NCBI RefSeq assembly: GCF_001556045.1
Contig: NZ_LSIC01000046.1
Span: forward strand, 1 to 8,053
Reading direction: 5' to 3'
Length of the DNA: 8,053 bases
Source of the DNA: Bradyrhizobium sp. CCH5-F6
Lineage (GTDB): Bacteria > Pseudomonadota > Alphaproteobacteria > Rhizobiales > Xanthobacteraceae
Shown here: piece by piece, positions 1-6,347 of the stretch
Layout: each line of letters starts with the position of its first letter
Position numbering within the stretch: the first letter of the stretch is position 1
Made by a program: the position numbers and the translations under genes
Notes under the pieces: generated by a model
Told to the model about the DNA's origin: nothing
What the model saw: the letters and a program-made list of their open reading frames with translations, nothing else
Database searches by the model: none

Positions 1-339
1 GATCGAGATGGAGCTAAAAGCCGCTTAACCCGTCCACTTTATCGGGGGAAGATCAGTGGCTTATCTATTGAATTGATCGACGAGACCGCGTTCAAGGATC
101 TGCTAATCATAAAGGATGTGCGTAACGCCTTCGCGCACACCACCTAGTATGTCCATTTTTCACAAGAGCCGATCACAGCCAAATGCCGCAACCTGTCCAA
201 TTGGATCGGGGATCCGCAGGATGCCTTCTACACGCGAGGTCTCGAGCTATTCGACGAGATCAGCAAGGCGATGGACAGATTTATCTACGCCAAAGCAATT
301 CGACAGGCGCCCTTGCCGATCGTAGACGAAGAAGGGTAG
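1..339 (+). pseudogene. 3' part of an MltR-like helical protein gene, interrupted by an in-frame TAG
   Basis: Reading frame 1 is protein-like from the window edge to a TAG at 337-339, except for an in-frame TAG at 145-147. Before that stop the frame encodes a segment ending in RNAFAH (121-138), preceded by a helical stretch with LIDETAFKDL. After it the same frame continues sensibly through YVHFSQEP and KCRNL to a helical tail ending in PIVDEEG. The order 'LID...dL..i...RN.FAH...F..p.i...C..L' is what I know from the MltR (mannitol operon repressor) type alpha-helical family, so the call rests on pattern memory. No start codon is inside the window, so the 5' end is missing. It is either a pseudogene with one nonsense mutation or a sequencing error (a sense codon such as AAG would restore it). 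It converges on the next gene, with 17 bases between their stops. Confidence 0.6.
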
Positions 340-356
340 CTGCGTCCCTCGGACGG

Positions 357-1394
357 CTACTCGTCCACTTCGGCGACTTCCGAGATGTTAGGAGGCGCCG
401 TGGTCCGAAGTAGCTGCACCGACCTTACCTCGCCTTCGACCTCACGGAAGGCTAACTCCATCCAAATCGATTCACGGCCATTGAGTGCATCGAATAGCGC
501 CGTTCGATCGTCGCCCGAGAACATGTTGTCGACGAATTTGATACGGTACTGAGATTTCTTGTCAGGCGTGCTGATCAGTAAGCTCAATTCGTGTGGATTG
601 CTCGTGTTGATGTCCAGGACCCGCATTCGCTGCCTCGCAATTCGTACTTCCGGCTTCTTGCGCGGCGACGTCCTGAGCAAGTCTGCTTCTTGGCGTGTGA
701 GATGCGTCCCGTTGATGGAACTCTCGGTCGTCTTCGATGCGGCCTTTAAGAGAGCCTCGTTAGTAGCCGTGAGGGCTTCAACCGCTCTAGCACCAATCTC
801 GCCCTGCTTTTCGAGTGTCTCGATGATCTTCTTTAGGGCATCGATCTGGCCGCTCGAACCGAGGCTTAGCGCTTTCAGCGCCTCAATGTGATCCTTGCTT
901 TTGAGCTCTTCGAGTTGGACGACCTTGCGTGCCTCCAACCACGAACTCCAACCCCATCCGGTGGCCACCAGTCCAGCAAAGGCGACAAGAACGATCGCCG
1001 CTTGTTTTCCGGTCATTTTTCCGATCATGGTTTTCAAAAGCCCTGGAAGAATTCTTTCTAATTTGGCTGTGAGATTGGAGCTGCCATTGGTAACAACCAC
1101 GCTGATCTCGAGAGAGGCGCGATATCGCTCAGAGAGCTGCCCAGCGTCAGCGACACCTGACGAGGCCTGCGCGGCCAGCTGGTAGATCTGCTTTTGCAAC
1201 TCAAGGAACGCCTCCATAAATGGCGGGCTGATGCTCGATGACACTTCCGGGTGCGGAATGTGAATATGAATCTCAGGCCAAGTACCAATCTCAATATCTT
1301 CAAACTCAGGACTGAAGGGGTCTGCGATTGCTTGAAGTTGTTGCAGCACCGCCAAAACAGCTTCCGGCTTGTCTGCTCGTAGCGTAATAGCCAC
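357..1394 (-). CDS. Hypothetical single-pass membrane protein, 345 residues
   Basis: The function is not recognised. Translation starts at a GTG (complement of 1392-1394), preceded by a strong purine-rich ribosome binding site (GGGGGGAG, complement of 1403-1410) eight bases upstream. Visible layout: an N-terminal soluble domain (about 1-125) with the acidic and hydrophobic patch IHIHIPHPE near 43-50; one membrane helix at about 131-150 (AAIVLVAFAGLVATGWGW); a charged helical or coiled-coil stretch at about 152-225; and a C-terminal domain at about 245-332 whose alternating polar and hydrophobic strands suggest a beta-rich fold. There is no signal peptide, and I see no catalytic motif. The arrangement suggests a membrane-anchored sensor or scaffold, but that is inference. 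It has its own promoter, is not in an operon with the ORF at 1556-1909, and converges on a decayed gene, a context typical of accessory regions. Confidence 0.85.
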   Translation of the reverse strand: MAITLRADKPEAVLAVLQQLQAIADPFSPEFEDIEIGTWPEIHIHIPHPEVSSSISPPFMEAFLELQKQIYQLAAQASSGVADAGQLSERYRASLEISVVVTNGSSNLTAKLERILPGLLKTMIGKMTGKQAAIVLVAFAGLVATGWGWSSWLEARKVVQLEELKSKDHIEALKALSLGSSGQIDALKKIIETLEKQGEIGARAVEALTATNEALLKAASKTTESSINGTHLTRQEADLLRTSPRKKPEVRIARQRMRVLDINTSNPHELSLLISTPDKKSQYRIKFVDNMFSGDDRTALFDALNGRESIWMELAFREVEGEVRSVQLLRTTAPPNISEVAEVDE

Positions 1395-1422
1395 TGAAAC
1401 GTCTCCCCCCGCAAATGACCGG

Positions 1423-1452
1423 ATTATCTGGGGATTCCGGCCGTTCTGGCAA
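1423..1452 (-). promoter_or_regulatory. Sigma70-like promoter for the 357-1394 gene
   Basis: On the minus strand, TTGCCA (complement of 1447-1452) and GATAAT (complement of 1423-1428) are separated by 18 bases. This is close to the housekeeping consensus TTGACA-N17-TATAAT. Transcription would begin near 1416, leaving a leader of about 20 bases that contains the GGGGGGAG ribosome binding site of the 357-1394 gene. The fit to that gene's position and strand supports the call; no experimental data are available. Confidence 0.55.
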
Positions 1453-1555
1453 GAGAGAACGTCGCGGCCACTACTTTAGGTTAATGGCTCCGCAGCTCAT
1501 AAATCGTCGCCCATCCGTGGGGCACGGCACTACTGAACACCACGAAGCCAGCGCG

Positions 1556-1909
1556 TCAGCCCATGTAGCGCGCCACCAGCTGCATGCCGGCGCTCGTGCC
1601 GTACCAGGTCATGCTGGCATTGTTGAGCGCTATCATTTGCTCGAGCGAGGTGGCCACGTTGATGCCGATCGCGGCCGACGCCGTGTAGCTCGCCTCGCTC
1701 GTGCCGTGCAGAAGCATGTCGATGCTTGCACCATCAATTCGCTGGCCGGCTTCGCCAATCATTCCAGAATAGGCGTTCGTCGCGTTCCAACCGATACCGA
1801 CGCGCCACTGCGAGATGACCTGACTTGTTGCAGATGCAGACCCGCCTTGAACATACTGCTTGAAGAAGATCTCAAATTCTTCTTCGGGAAGGCCAGCAAA
1901 TACGGTCAA
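1556..1909 (-). CDS. Orphan hypothetical protein, TTG start or 5'-truncated
   Basis: The function is not recognised. The 117-codon frame has plausible codon use throughout and a balanced composition: an acidic start (LPEEEFEIFFKQY), no Cys, no signal peptide, and a Gly/Ala/Ser/Thr-rich body with the Trp residues of SQWRVGIGW and MTWYGTS. The alternating small residues and helix-like segments could belong to a structural or self-assembling protein, but this is speculative. The only standard start is TTG (complement of 1907-1909), and no ribosome binding site precedes it. The frame stays open upstream to a TGA (complement of 1970-1972) with no ATG or GTG. So the gene either uses a weak TTG, or it has lost its true 5' end in a rearrangement near 1910-1970. 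It is divergent from the gene at 2008. Confidence 0.5.
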   Translation of the reverse strand: MTVFAGLPEEEFEIFFKQYVQGGSASATSQVISQWRVGIGWNATNAYSGMIGEAGQRIDGASIDMLLHGTSEASYTASAAIGINVATSLEQMIALNNASMTWYGTSAGMQLVARYMG

Positions 1910-2007
1910 CGAGTTTGCGGTGCTGTTATTCGACGGCCGCGTCGTGCCGCCATACCGTTCATCGGCTATTCAGCGCCTCGATCGTACGTTGCGCCGAGGA
2001 GACGATC

Positions 2008-2397
2008 ATGATCGCCAGCATTGCCGCCGCTGCGCTCGCCATTCACATCGGGACCGTAGCGGTAAAGGACACTCCGCCCCAGGTTCAGGCTGTTCAATAC
2101 CGGGTCCCGGTTAAACCGCCTCCGTGCGGCCACGGTTGGGACGTGAGCGCCCGTGACGGCATGTGCTATCCAAACGGGTATCTTCCTCCTCAGGAACAGG
2201 CTGCGCGGCAGTACTACTATCGTGGTGGCGGAGGCTACGGCCGACATCCAGTCCCCTGTGGCCATGGCGCGGACCTCGATATTCGAGACGGGCAATGCTA
2301 CCCGACTGGTACCGTACCGCCACAGTTTCAGCAGGGCCGACAGGGGTACTACGGCTACGACGAGTATGAACGTCGCCCAAGACGCGGTTATTATTGA
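2008..2397 (+). CDS. Small probably exported protein with two Cys-motif repeats
   Basis: A 129-residue protein. The ATG at 2008 is chosen because GAGGAG (1996-2001) sits six bases upstream; the longer frame from 1915 adds a non-protein-like N-terminus. Residues 1-19 are hydrophobic and Ala-rich but lack the usual positive charge, so the signal peptide is weak. Two copies of one motif follow, at about residues 40-62 and 84-106, each of the form CGHG.D...DG.CYP.G..PPQ with the cysteines 13 positions apart (C40/C53 and C84/C97). They are separated and followed by Gly-, Tyr- and Arg-rich linkers ending in RRPRRGYY. The motif resembles the short Cys/Gly/Pro signatures of small secreted proteins in Bradyrhizobium (GCG_CRPN-like), and each pair could form a disulfide in the periplasm. 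The two copies have diverged at the DNA level, so the duplication is old. The role is unknown. Confidence 0.75.
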   Translation: MIASIAAAALAIHIGTVAVKDTPPQVQAVQYRVPVKPPPCGHGWDVSARDGMCYPNGYLPPQEQAARQYYYRGGGGYGRHPVPCGHGADLDIRDGQCYPTGTVPPQFQQGRQGYYGYDEYERRPRRGYY

Positions 2398-2488
2398 TTA
2401 GCCCGCCAGCGTTGGATTGCGGGTCGCGGAATAGTCTTCGCTCCGGCGCTCGAATTGTCGCGACGTCTCCTTCACCTCCCGCAGGCGA

Positions 2489-2614
2489 TTGGGGCAGAGC
2501 GACTTCAACTCCTGGCATCGGCGCGCTTCAGCGCACCCAAACCGGCTGGCGGTGCTGATCTCCGGCTTGGTCGGGGTGGTGCTGCTCTTCCCGTTCGGGA
2601 TATTCCGGTTTTGA
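2489..2614 (+). CDS. Possible 41-residue single-membrane-segment peptide
   Basis: A weakly supported small ORF in the spacer between 2398 and 2652, starting at TTG 2489 with only a poor AGG upstream. The frame opens after a TAG at 2432-2434. It encodes a short basic, Trp-containing lead (SDFNSWHRR) and then a strongly hydrophobic stretch, LAVLISGLVGVVLLFPFGIF, ending in RF and TGA. The frame uses mostly G/C third positions, as real genes here do. It lies in the same frame as the downstream phospholipase-like gene, separated by this stop. It may be a small membrane protein, the remnant of a larger one, or chance. The rest of the 2398-2652 spacer shows nothing I can name. Confidence 0.25.
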   Translation: MGQSDFNSWHRRASAHPNRLAVLISGLVGVVLLFPFGIFRF

Positions 2615-2652
2615 TGTTCAAGTCGGTACTCTTCGCTCCGACAGCAATCGTG

Positions 2653-2678
2653 GGAACCCGTTGAGCATCCAACGCGTT
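2653..2678 (+). promoter_or_regulatory. EcfG-type general-stress promoter upstream of the phospholipase-like operon
   Basis: GGAAC (2653-2657) and CGTT (2675-2678) are separated by 17 bases, an exact match to the established alphaproteobacterial EcfG consensus GGAAC-N16/17-CGTT. Transcription would begin around 2684-2688. That is a short distance before the GAGG ribosome binding site at 2699-2702 and the phospholipase-like frame. The motif has the right strand and spacing for that operon, so the operon is probably induced by the PhyR/NepR/EcfG general stress response (inference from the motif). Confidence 0.65.
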
Positions 2679-2698
2679 TAGACGCGAATGCGAATTGC

Positions 2699-2710
2699 GA
2701 GGTCCACCTG
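2699..2710 (+). promoter_or_regulatory. Ribosome binding site with candidate non-standard CTG start
   Basis: GAGG at 2699-2702 is followed after five bases by CTG (2708-2710), in frame with the phospholipase-like gene. No ATG, GTG or TTG exists in this frame between the TGA at 2612-2614 and GTG 2774. The codons from 2708 to 2773 encode family-like sequence (LVPGDTVWRR), so translation probably begins here or close by rather than at 2774. A CTG start is rare, and a point mutation or base error in an original ATG or TTG would look the same. Confidence 0.35.
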
Positions 2711-2773
2711 CTTCAGAGTTCATCGACCCTGGTCCCCGGCGACACCGTCTGGCGGCGGTGCGAAGCGCGGCGC

Positions 2774-4807
2774 GTGGCGGTTCTCAACGATGCCGCCGAT
2801 TATTTCGCGGCTTTGCGGGACGCGCTGCTGGAGGCGCATGAGCTCGTCTACATCATCGGATGGGATATCCATAGCGAGACCCGGCTGGTCGGAGCGTCCG
2901 GGCGCGCGGATGACGGCTTGCCTGAACAGCTCGGCCCGTTCCTGCGCGCGCTGGTCCAACGTCGACCTGCCTTGCGGATCAACATTCTCGTCTGGGACTT
3001 CGTCTCGTTCTATGCCTCCGAAAGGGAGTGGAATTCGTCGGCGAAGTTTACCGCCGACACGGATGGCCGCGTTCGATTTCAGCTGGATTCCACGCTTCCG
3101 TTCGGATCGGCCCAACACCAGAAGATCGTCTGTGTCGACGGTTCGCTGGCGTTCGTGGGCGGGCTCGATCTGACCATCAGGCGCTGGGATACGAGCGACC
3201 ATTGCGCCGATCTCGCGCTGCGCTGCGACCCGCAGGGCAAGCCATACCCGCCGTTCCACGATGTTCAATGCCTGGTCGACGGCGATGCCGCGACGCAGCT
3301 GTTCGAACTCGTGGAGCAGCGTTGGCGTGCGGCAGGTCAACAGGTCGATGATCGGTGCGCGCTGAAGAGGATCCCTTGGCCGGCGAATGTGCCTGTTGAG
3401 GCCGAGCACCTGCCGGTGGGGATCGCCAGGACCGAGGTGGTCTGTCCGGCCGGCTCGACCATCAGGGAGGTCGAACGCTCATTCATCGCAGCGATCCGGT
3501 CCGCGACGAGCTTCGTGTACATCGAAAACCAGTTCACCAGCGCGACCAGGATGGCGCGCGAACTGGCGGAGCAGATGCTTCGCGTGCCTTCGCTTCGGGT
3601 TCTGATCGTCGCGCCAAAGCTGCATTCGTCGTGGCTGGAGTCCCAGGCCATGCAGAACGGCCGAGGTGCCTTCATCGACTGCTTCAGCGCGGCGGGGGTC
3701 GCCGATCGTATCCGCTTCGTCCACCCGGTCTCACGCAGCGGGGATGCCGAAGCTGCCGTCATGGTGCACAGCAAGCTCATGATCGTCGATGACCGGATCT
3801 TGAGGATCGGCTCGGCCAACCTGAACAATCGGTCGATGGGCGCCGACAGCGAATGTGACCTGATTTTTGAAGCTGGATCCGACGAGCATCGGAATTTCAT
3901 TGCGTCGGTTCGGCGTCGCCTGATAGCCCATTTCTGCGGTCTCGATGAACAGACGCTCGCGCGAAATGAGGATCGTCTTTTTGCTCTCCTCGAGGACGTC
4001 TCGAGAGGTGAGGGGACGAAGACGCTGCGGAAAGTGGAATCTTCGGGTGTGACCAGTACACTGGCAACGATGGTTCAGCCGGTGGCGGACCCAGAGGGGC
4101 CTCTTCATTTGGAGCGGGCGGCATCGCGCATGTGGAGCACGAAGACGATAATCGGGATCGTATCGATCGCCGTCGCGCTCCTTGGGCTGGCGCTGGCCTG
4201 GTCGTACTCTTCCTTGAGCGGTTTCGCCGACTCCGGTCGCATTTCGACGCTCCTGGCTGTCTATTCGCAATCCATCTGGGGGCCATTCTTCGCGATCGCA
4301 GCTTTCGTCGTCGGCGGACTGGTCGTGTTTCCGATTCTCGTGCTCATTGCGGCAACCGCTGCTGCACTCGGGCCATGGCTGGGTTTCTTCACTGCAATGG
4401 CTGGCGCCTTGCTCAGCGCCCTCGTCCTTTTCTCAATCGGACGGATACTCGGTCGAGAGCGCCTCCAACGTCTGCTCGGACGACGCGCAGCGCGCATCCA
4501 GGAGCGCATTGTGGGCAAAGGCATCCTGGCCGTCGTCGTCATCAGGATGATTCCCGTCGCGCCGTACTCGGTGGTGAATGTCGTGGCCGGTGCGAGCACG
4601 CTGCCGCTTCGTGACTTCATGGTTGGAACGCTGCTGGGGATCACGCCCGGTATCCTCGCCATGGCCGTTCTGGGAGCTCAGATCGCGGATCTGGCCAGGA
4701 ATGCGTCCTGGAGCAGCTTGGTGCTCCTGGCGCTGGCGTTTCTGGGCTGGCTCGGGATCTGCGCGGGCGCACAATTCCTGGCGACGTGGCTCGCCGGGAG
4801 GCGCTGA
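2774..4807 (+). CDS. Phospholipase D-like enzyme fused to VTT/DedA-like membrane domain
   Basis: Numbering is from GTG 2774, giving 677 residues; the true start is probably near 2708, adding about 22. Residues 1-400 form a two-lobed phospholipase D domain with complete HxKxxxxD motifs: H115/K117/D122 followed by GGLDL and RWDT, then H332/K334/D339 followed by GSANLNNRS. The GGLDL...RWD and PPFHDVQ...QRW segments resemble classical PLDs that hydrolyse phosphatidylcholine-type lipids or transfer phosphatidyl groups. A linker (about 400-455) leads to hydrophobic segments at about 457-477, 502-532, 533-556, 583-605, 614-636 and 648-668. Among them, RMIPVAPYSVVNVVAG (591-606) is typical of the VTT (SNARE-associated/DedA) family, whose members act in lipid transport across or between membrane leaflets. 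The fusion suggests phospholipid cleavage or remodelling at the inner membrane. The substrate and the side of the membrane are not shown. The gene is coupled to the next one through TGATG, and an EcfG-type promoter lies upstream. Confidence 0.92.
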   Translation: MAVLNDAADYFAALRDALLEAHELVYIIGWDIHSETRLVGASGRADDGLPEQLGPFLRALVQRRPALRINILVWDFVSFYASEREWNSSAKFTADTDGRVRFQLDSTLPFGSAQHQKIVCVDGSLAFVGGLDLTIRRWDTSDHCADLALRCDPQGKPYPPFHDVQCLVDGDAATQLFELVEQRWRAAGQQVDDRCALKRIPWPANVPVEAEHLPVGIARTEVVCPAGSTIREVERSFIAAIRSATSFVYIENQFTSATRMARELAEQMLRVPSLRVLIVAPKLHSSWLESQAMQNGRGAFIDCFSAAGVADRIRFVHPVSRSGDAEAAVMVHSKLMIVDDRILRIGSANLNNRSMGADSECDLIFEAGSDEHRNFIASVRRRLIAHFCGLDEQTLARNEDRLFALLEDVSRGEGTKTLRKVESSGVTSTLATMVQPVADPEGPLHLERAASRMWSTKTIIGIVSIAVALLGLALAWSYSSLSGFADSGRISTLLAVYSQSIWGPFFAIAAFVVGGLVVFPILVLIAATAAALGPWLGFFTAMAGALLSALVLFSIGRILGRERLQRLLGRRAARIQERIVGKGILAVVVIRMIPVAPYSVVNVVAGASTLPLRDFMVGTLLGITPGILAMAVLGAQIADLARNASWSSLVLLALAFLGWLGICAGAQFLATWLAGRR

Positions 4808-5481
4808 TGGCGTCCATGCGTTTCATGACGTGGAATGTGCATGGCACCTTCAATCTCAACCCGACGTTCGATCTGGAAGGTGTTTGCTCCATCATTCGCA
4901 AGTGGACCCCGGACGTCGTCGCGCTTCAGGAGGTCGATTCGCGATCGCGCTCGGACGATCCCTTTGCGAAGCTGGCGAGTGTCGTCGGGGATCACCGCGT
5001 CCACGCCAAGTCGATTGTCACTGGGGACGGCGACTACGGCCAGATGCTGCTGAGCCGCTTTCCGTTCTCCGGCGTTCCGGAGATCGTCGATGTGTCGTTT
5101 CGGGAGCGGGAGCCGCGCAGGGCGATTGCCACGGGACTGCTGACACCGGCCGGCGATGTGCGCGTGGTGGCCACCCATCTCGGCCTCAGCATCCATGAGC
5201 GCTACGCGCAAGCTCAAACCCTGGCCAGCCTGGTGAGGCCTGCAAGGACCGTCGTCCTCGGCGATTTCAATGATTGGTTCTGGGTGAAATCGGTGCGACG
5301 CGTGCTCGCACAGGTTTGCCCGCACCGGACGCGGCTGCGGACTTTCCCGGCGCGGCTGCCGGTTCTGCGGCTTGATCGAATCTATGCGACGGCCGACAGC
5401 CGGATCGGGTCAGTGTGGACCGATGCAGAGGCGAGGGCCTATTCAGATCATTTGCCCGTGATTGCGGACATCGAGATCTAG
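4807..5481 (+). CDS. Endonuclease/exonuclease/phosphatase-family phosphodiesterase
   Basis: A 224-residue protein with the full signature of the metal-dependent EEP superfamily (DNase I, exonuclease III, sphingomyelinase, inositol phosphatases): TWNVHG (metal-site N10), ALQEVD (E42), ATHLG (H124), GDFND (D153, N155), LDRIY (D190) and SDHLPV (D214, H215). The start is ATG 4807 because GGGAGG (4796-4801) lies five bases upstream and the ATG overlaps the previous stop in TGATG. A GTG at 4786 would put the ribosome binding site inside the gene. There is no signal peptide or membrane segment, so it is probably cytoplasmic. Coupling to the phospholipase-like membrane protein suggests a phosphodiester in the same lipid pathway rather than DNA repair. 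That is inference, since the superfamily also contains nucleases. Confidence 0.9.
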   Translation: MASMRFMTWNVHGTFNLNPTFDLEGVCSIIRKWTPDVVALQEVDSRSRSDDPFAKLASVVGDHRVHAKSIVTGDGDYGQMLLSRFPFSGVPEIVDVSFREREPRRAIATGLLTPAGDVRVVATHLGLSIHERYAQAQTLASLVRPARTVVLGDFNDWFWVKSVRRVLAQVCPHRTRLRTFPARLPVLRLDRIYATADSRIGSVWTDAEARAYSDHLPVIADIEI

Positions 5482-5640
5482 ATACCCTCCGCCTGTACAG
5501 CCGCCGATCGTGACCAGCGCCTCCTCATGTGCCGGGATGGCGCCACTCCGTACATCGCCGAGGCAATGAGGACCGTCTCCACGGCACCCCATTGGGCGTC
5601 GCGCAGGTCTCTTTGGGCTGGAGCGCCGAACGCAGCAACT

Positions 5641-6249
5641 TCAGCTCTTGGTATCAGTGCCCTTCAGAGCGTCCCACGCGGCCTTATTGGCTTGATCGAA
5701 CGCCTTCCGGGATTCGGCGAGCGCGGCGCTCAGGACCGACCAGGATTCGCTGCCGGCCTGCTTCAGCTTCTGCAACCGTGCTTCCGCTTCGGACGCATCG
5801 GATTTCATCTGCTTGAGTGCGGCTTCGACGTCGGCGGCGCGGGCCGTGGCGACTTTGCCCGCGGCCTCGCGGAACTTGTCCGCTGCTTCGCCCCAAGCCT
5901 TGGCCTGTGCCGCCGCGACGTCCTTGAACGTCGCCTGTTGCTGCTCGAACTCTCGGCCGGCGCTTTCGAAGAAGGTCTTCACCTGGGCTTCGAATCCGGC
6001 CCATTGCTTTTCCAGATCCGTCTTGGCGCTGGCCCAAGCGGCTTCGCCCGCGTCCGCCTGGGTCTTGAGCATGGCCTGAAACTCGTCGCGACGCTGCTTC
6101 AGGTCGGACAGCAACTGATCCGTCTTGACCTTGGATTCGGCCTTGGCCTGGCCGGCCTTGGACTCGAAGGAGGCCAATGCGGCATCCATTTCGTCGATCC
6201 GCTCCTTGGCCCAATTGAGGTAAAAGTGCACGCTGCTCTGCTGTGACAT
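5641..6249 (-). CDS. Alpha-helical coiled-coil hypothetical protein, 202 residues
   Basis: The ATG (complement of 6247-6249) is chosen over a longer frame because GGAGG (complement of 6255-6259) sits five bases upstream and the sequence from MSQQSSVHFYLNWAKERIDEM looks native. Residues about 10-198 are almost continuously helical, rich in Ala, Lys, Glu and Gln, with no Cys and no Pro. Heptad-like spacing and recurring Trp/Phe positions (AAWASAK, KQWAGFEAQ, KAWGEAADKF, KAAWDALKG) suggest an apolipoprotein- or phasin-like amphipathic bundle. No signal peptide or membrane segment is seen. It could bind membrane surfaces, polymer granules or DNA; I see nothing that decides between these. It faces the phospholipase/EEP operon tail to tail, with a 159-base gap in which I see no clear terminator. 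No confident promoter was found in the upstream 6250-6390 region. Confidence 0.85.
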   Translation of the reverse strand: MSQQSSVHFYLNWAKERIDEMDAALASFESKAGQAKAESKVKTDQLLSDLKQRRDEFQAMLKTQADAGEAAWASAKTDLEKQWAGFEAQVKTFFESAGREFEQQQATFKDVAAAQAKAWGEAADKFREAAGKVATARAADVEAALKQMKSDASEAEARLQKLKQAGSESWSVLSAALAESRKAFDQANKAAWDALKGTDTKS

Positions 6250-6347
6250 GGCCGCCTCCGTTGAATTGCGGGATGGAAGATTCCAGAGCCGGGGCCTGCC
6301 CGTGTTGACCTGTCTCAATCGTCGTGTGTTCTCATCGCCCCTCGACG

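Noticed and set aside
1415..2011. Plus-strand open frame of 198 codons over the 1556-1909 ORF
   Set aside because: The composition is very rich in Arg and His with no recognisable motif, and the opposite frame has better codon use and protein-like sequence.
2688..2690. ATG 2688 as the start of the phospholipase-like gene
   Set aside because: It is in a different frame, and the peptide it opens does not resemble the family N-terminus. Using it would need a frameshift with no supporting sequence.
2505..2723. Minus-strand and plus-strand (2455-2664) frames in the spacer before the phospholipase-like gene
   Set aside because: Neither has a ribosome binding site or plausible protein character. 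The minus frame overlaps a likely promoter on the plus strand.
2720..3409. Minus-strand open frame of 229 codons across the start of the phospholipase-like gene
   Set aside because: Its Arg-rich composition and lack of any motif mark it as antisense to a gene with clear catalytic motifs. Similar minus-strand frames at 3337-3900, 3731-4270 and 4678-5325 were dropped for the same reason.
5522..5572. Seven-base inverted repeat (TCCTCAT/ATGAGGA) between convergent genes
   Set aside because: The loop is about 37 bases and there is no U-run, so it is not a convincing terminator and could be chance.
5527..6246. Long plus-strand open frame of about 239 codons rich in Leu, Gly and Arg
   Set aside because: It lies opposite the coiled-coil gene at 5641-6249, which has the better start, ribosome binding site and composition. 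The frame is open because the GC-rich, Ala/Lys/Glu-coding strand avoids stops on its complement.
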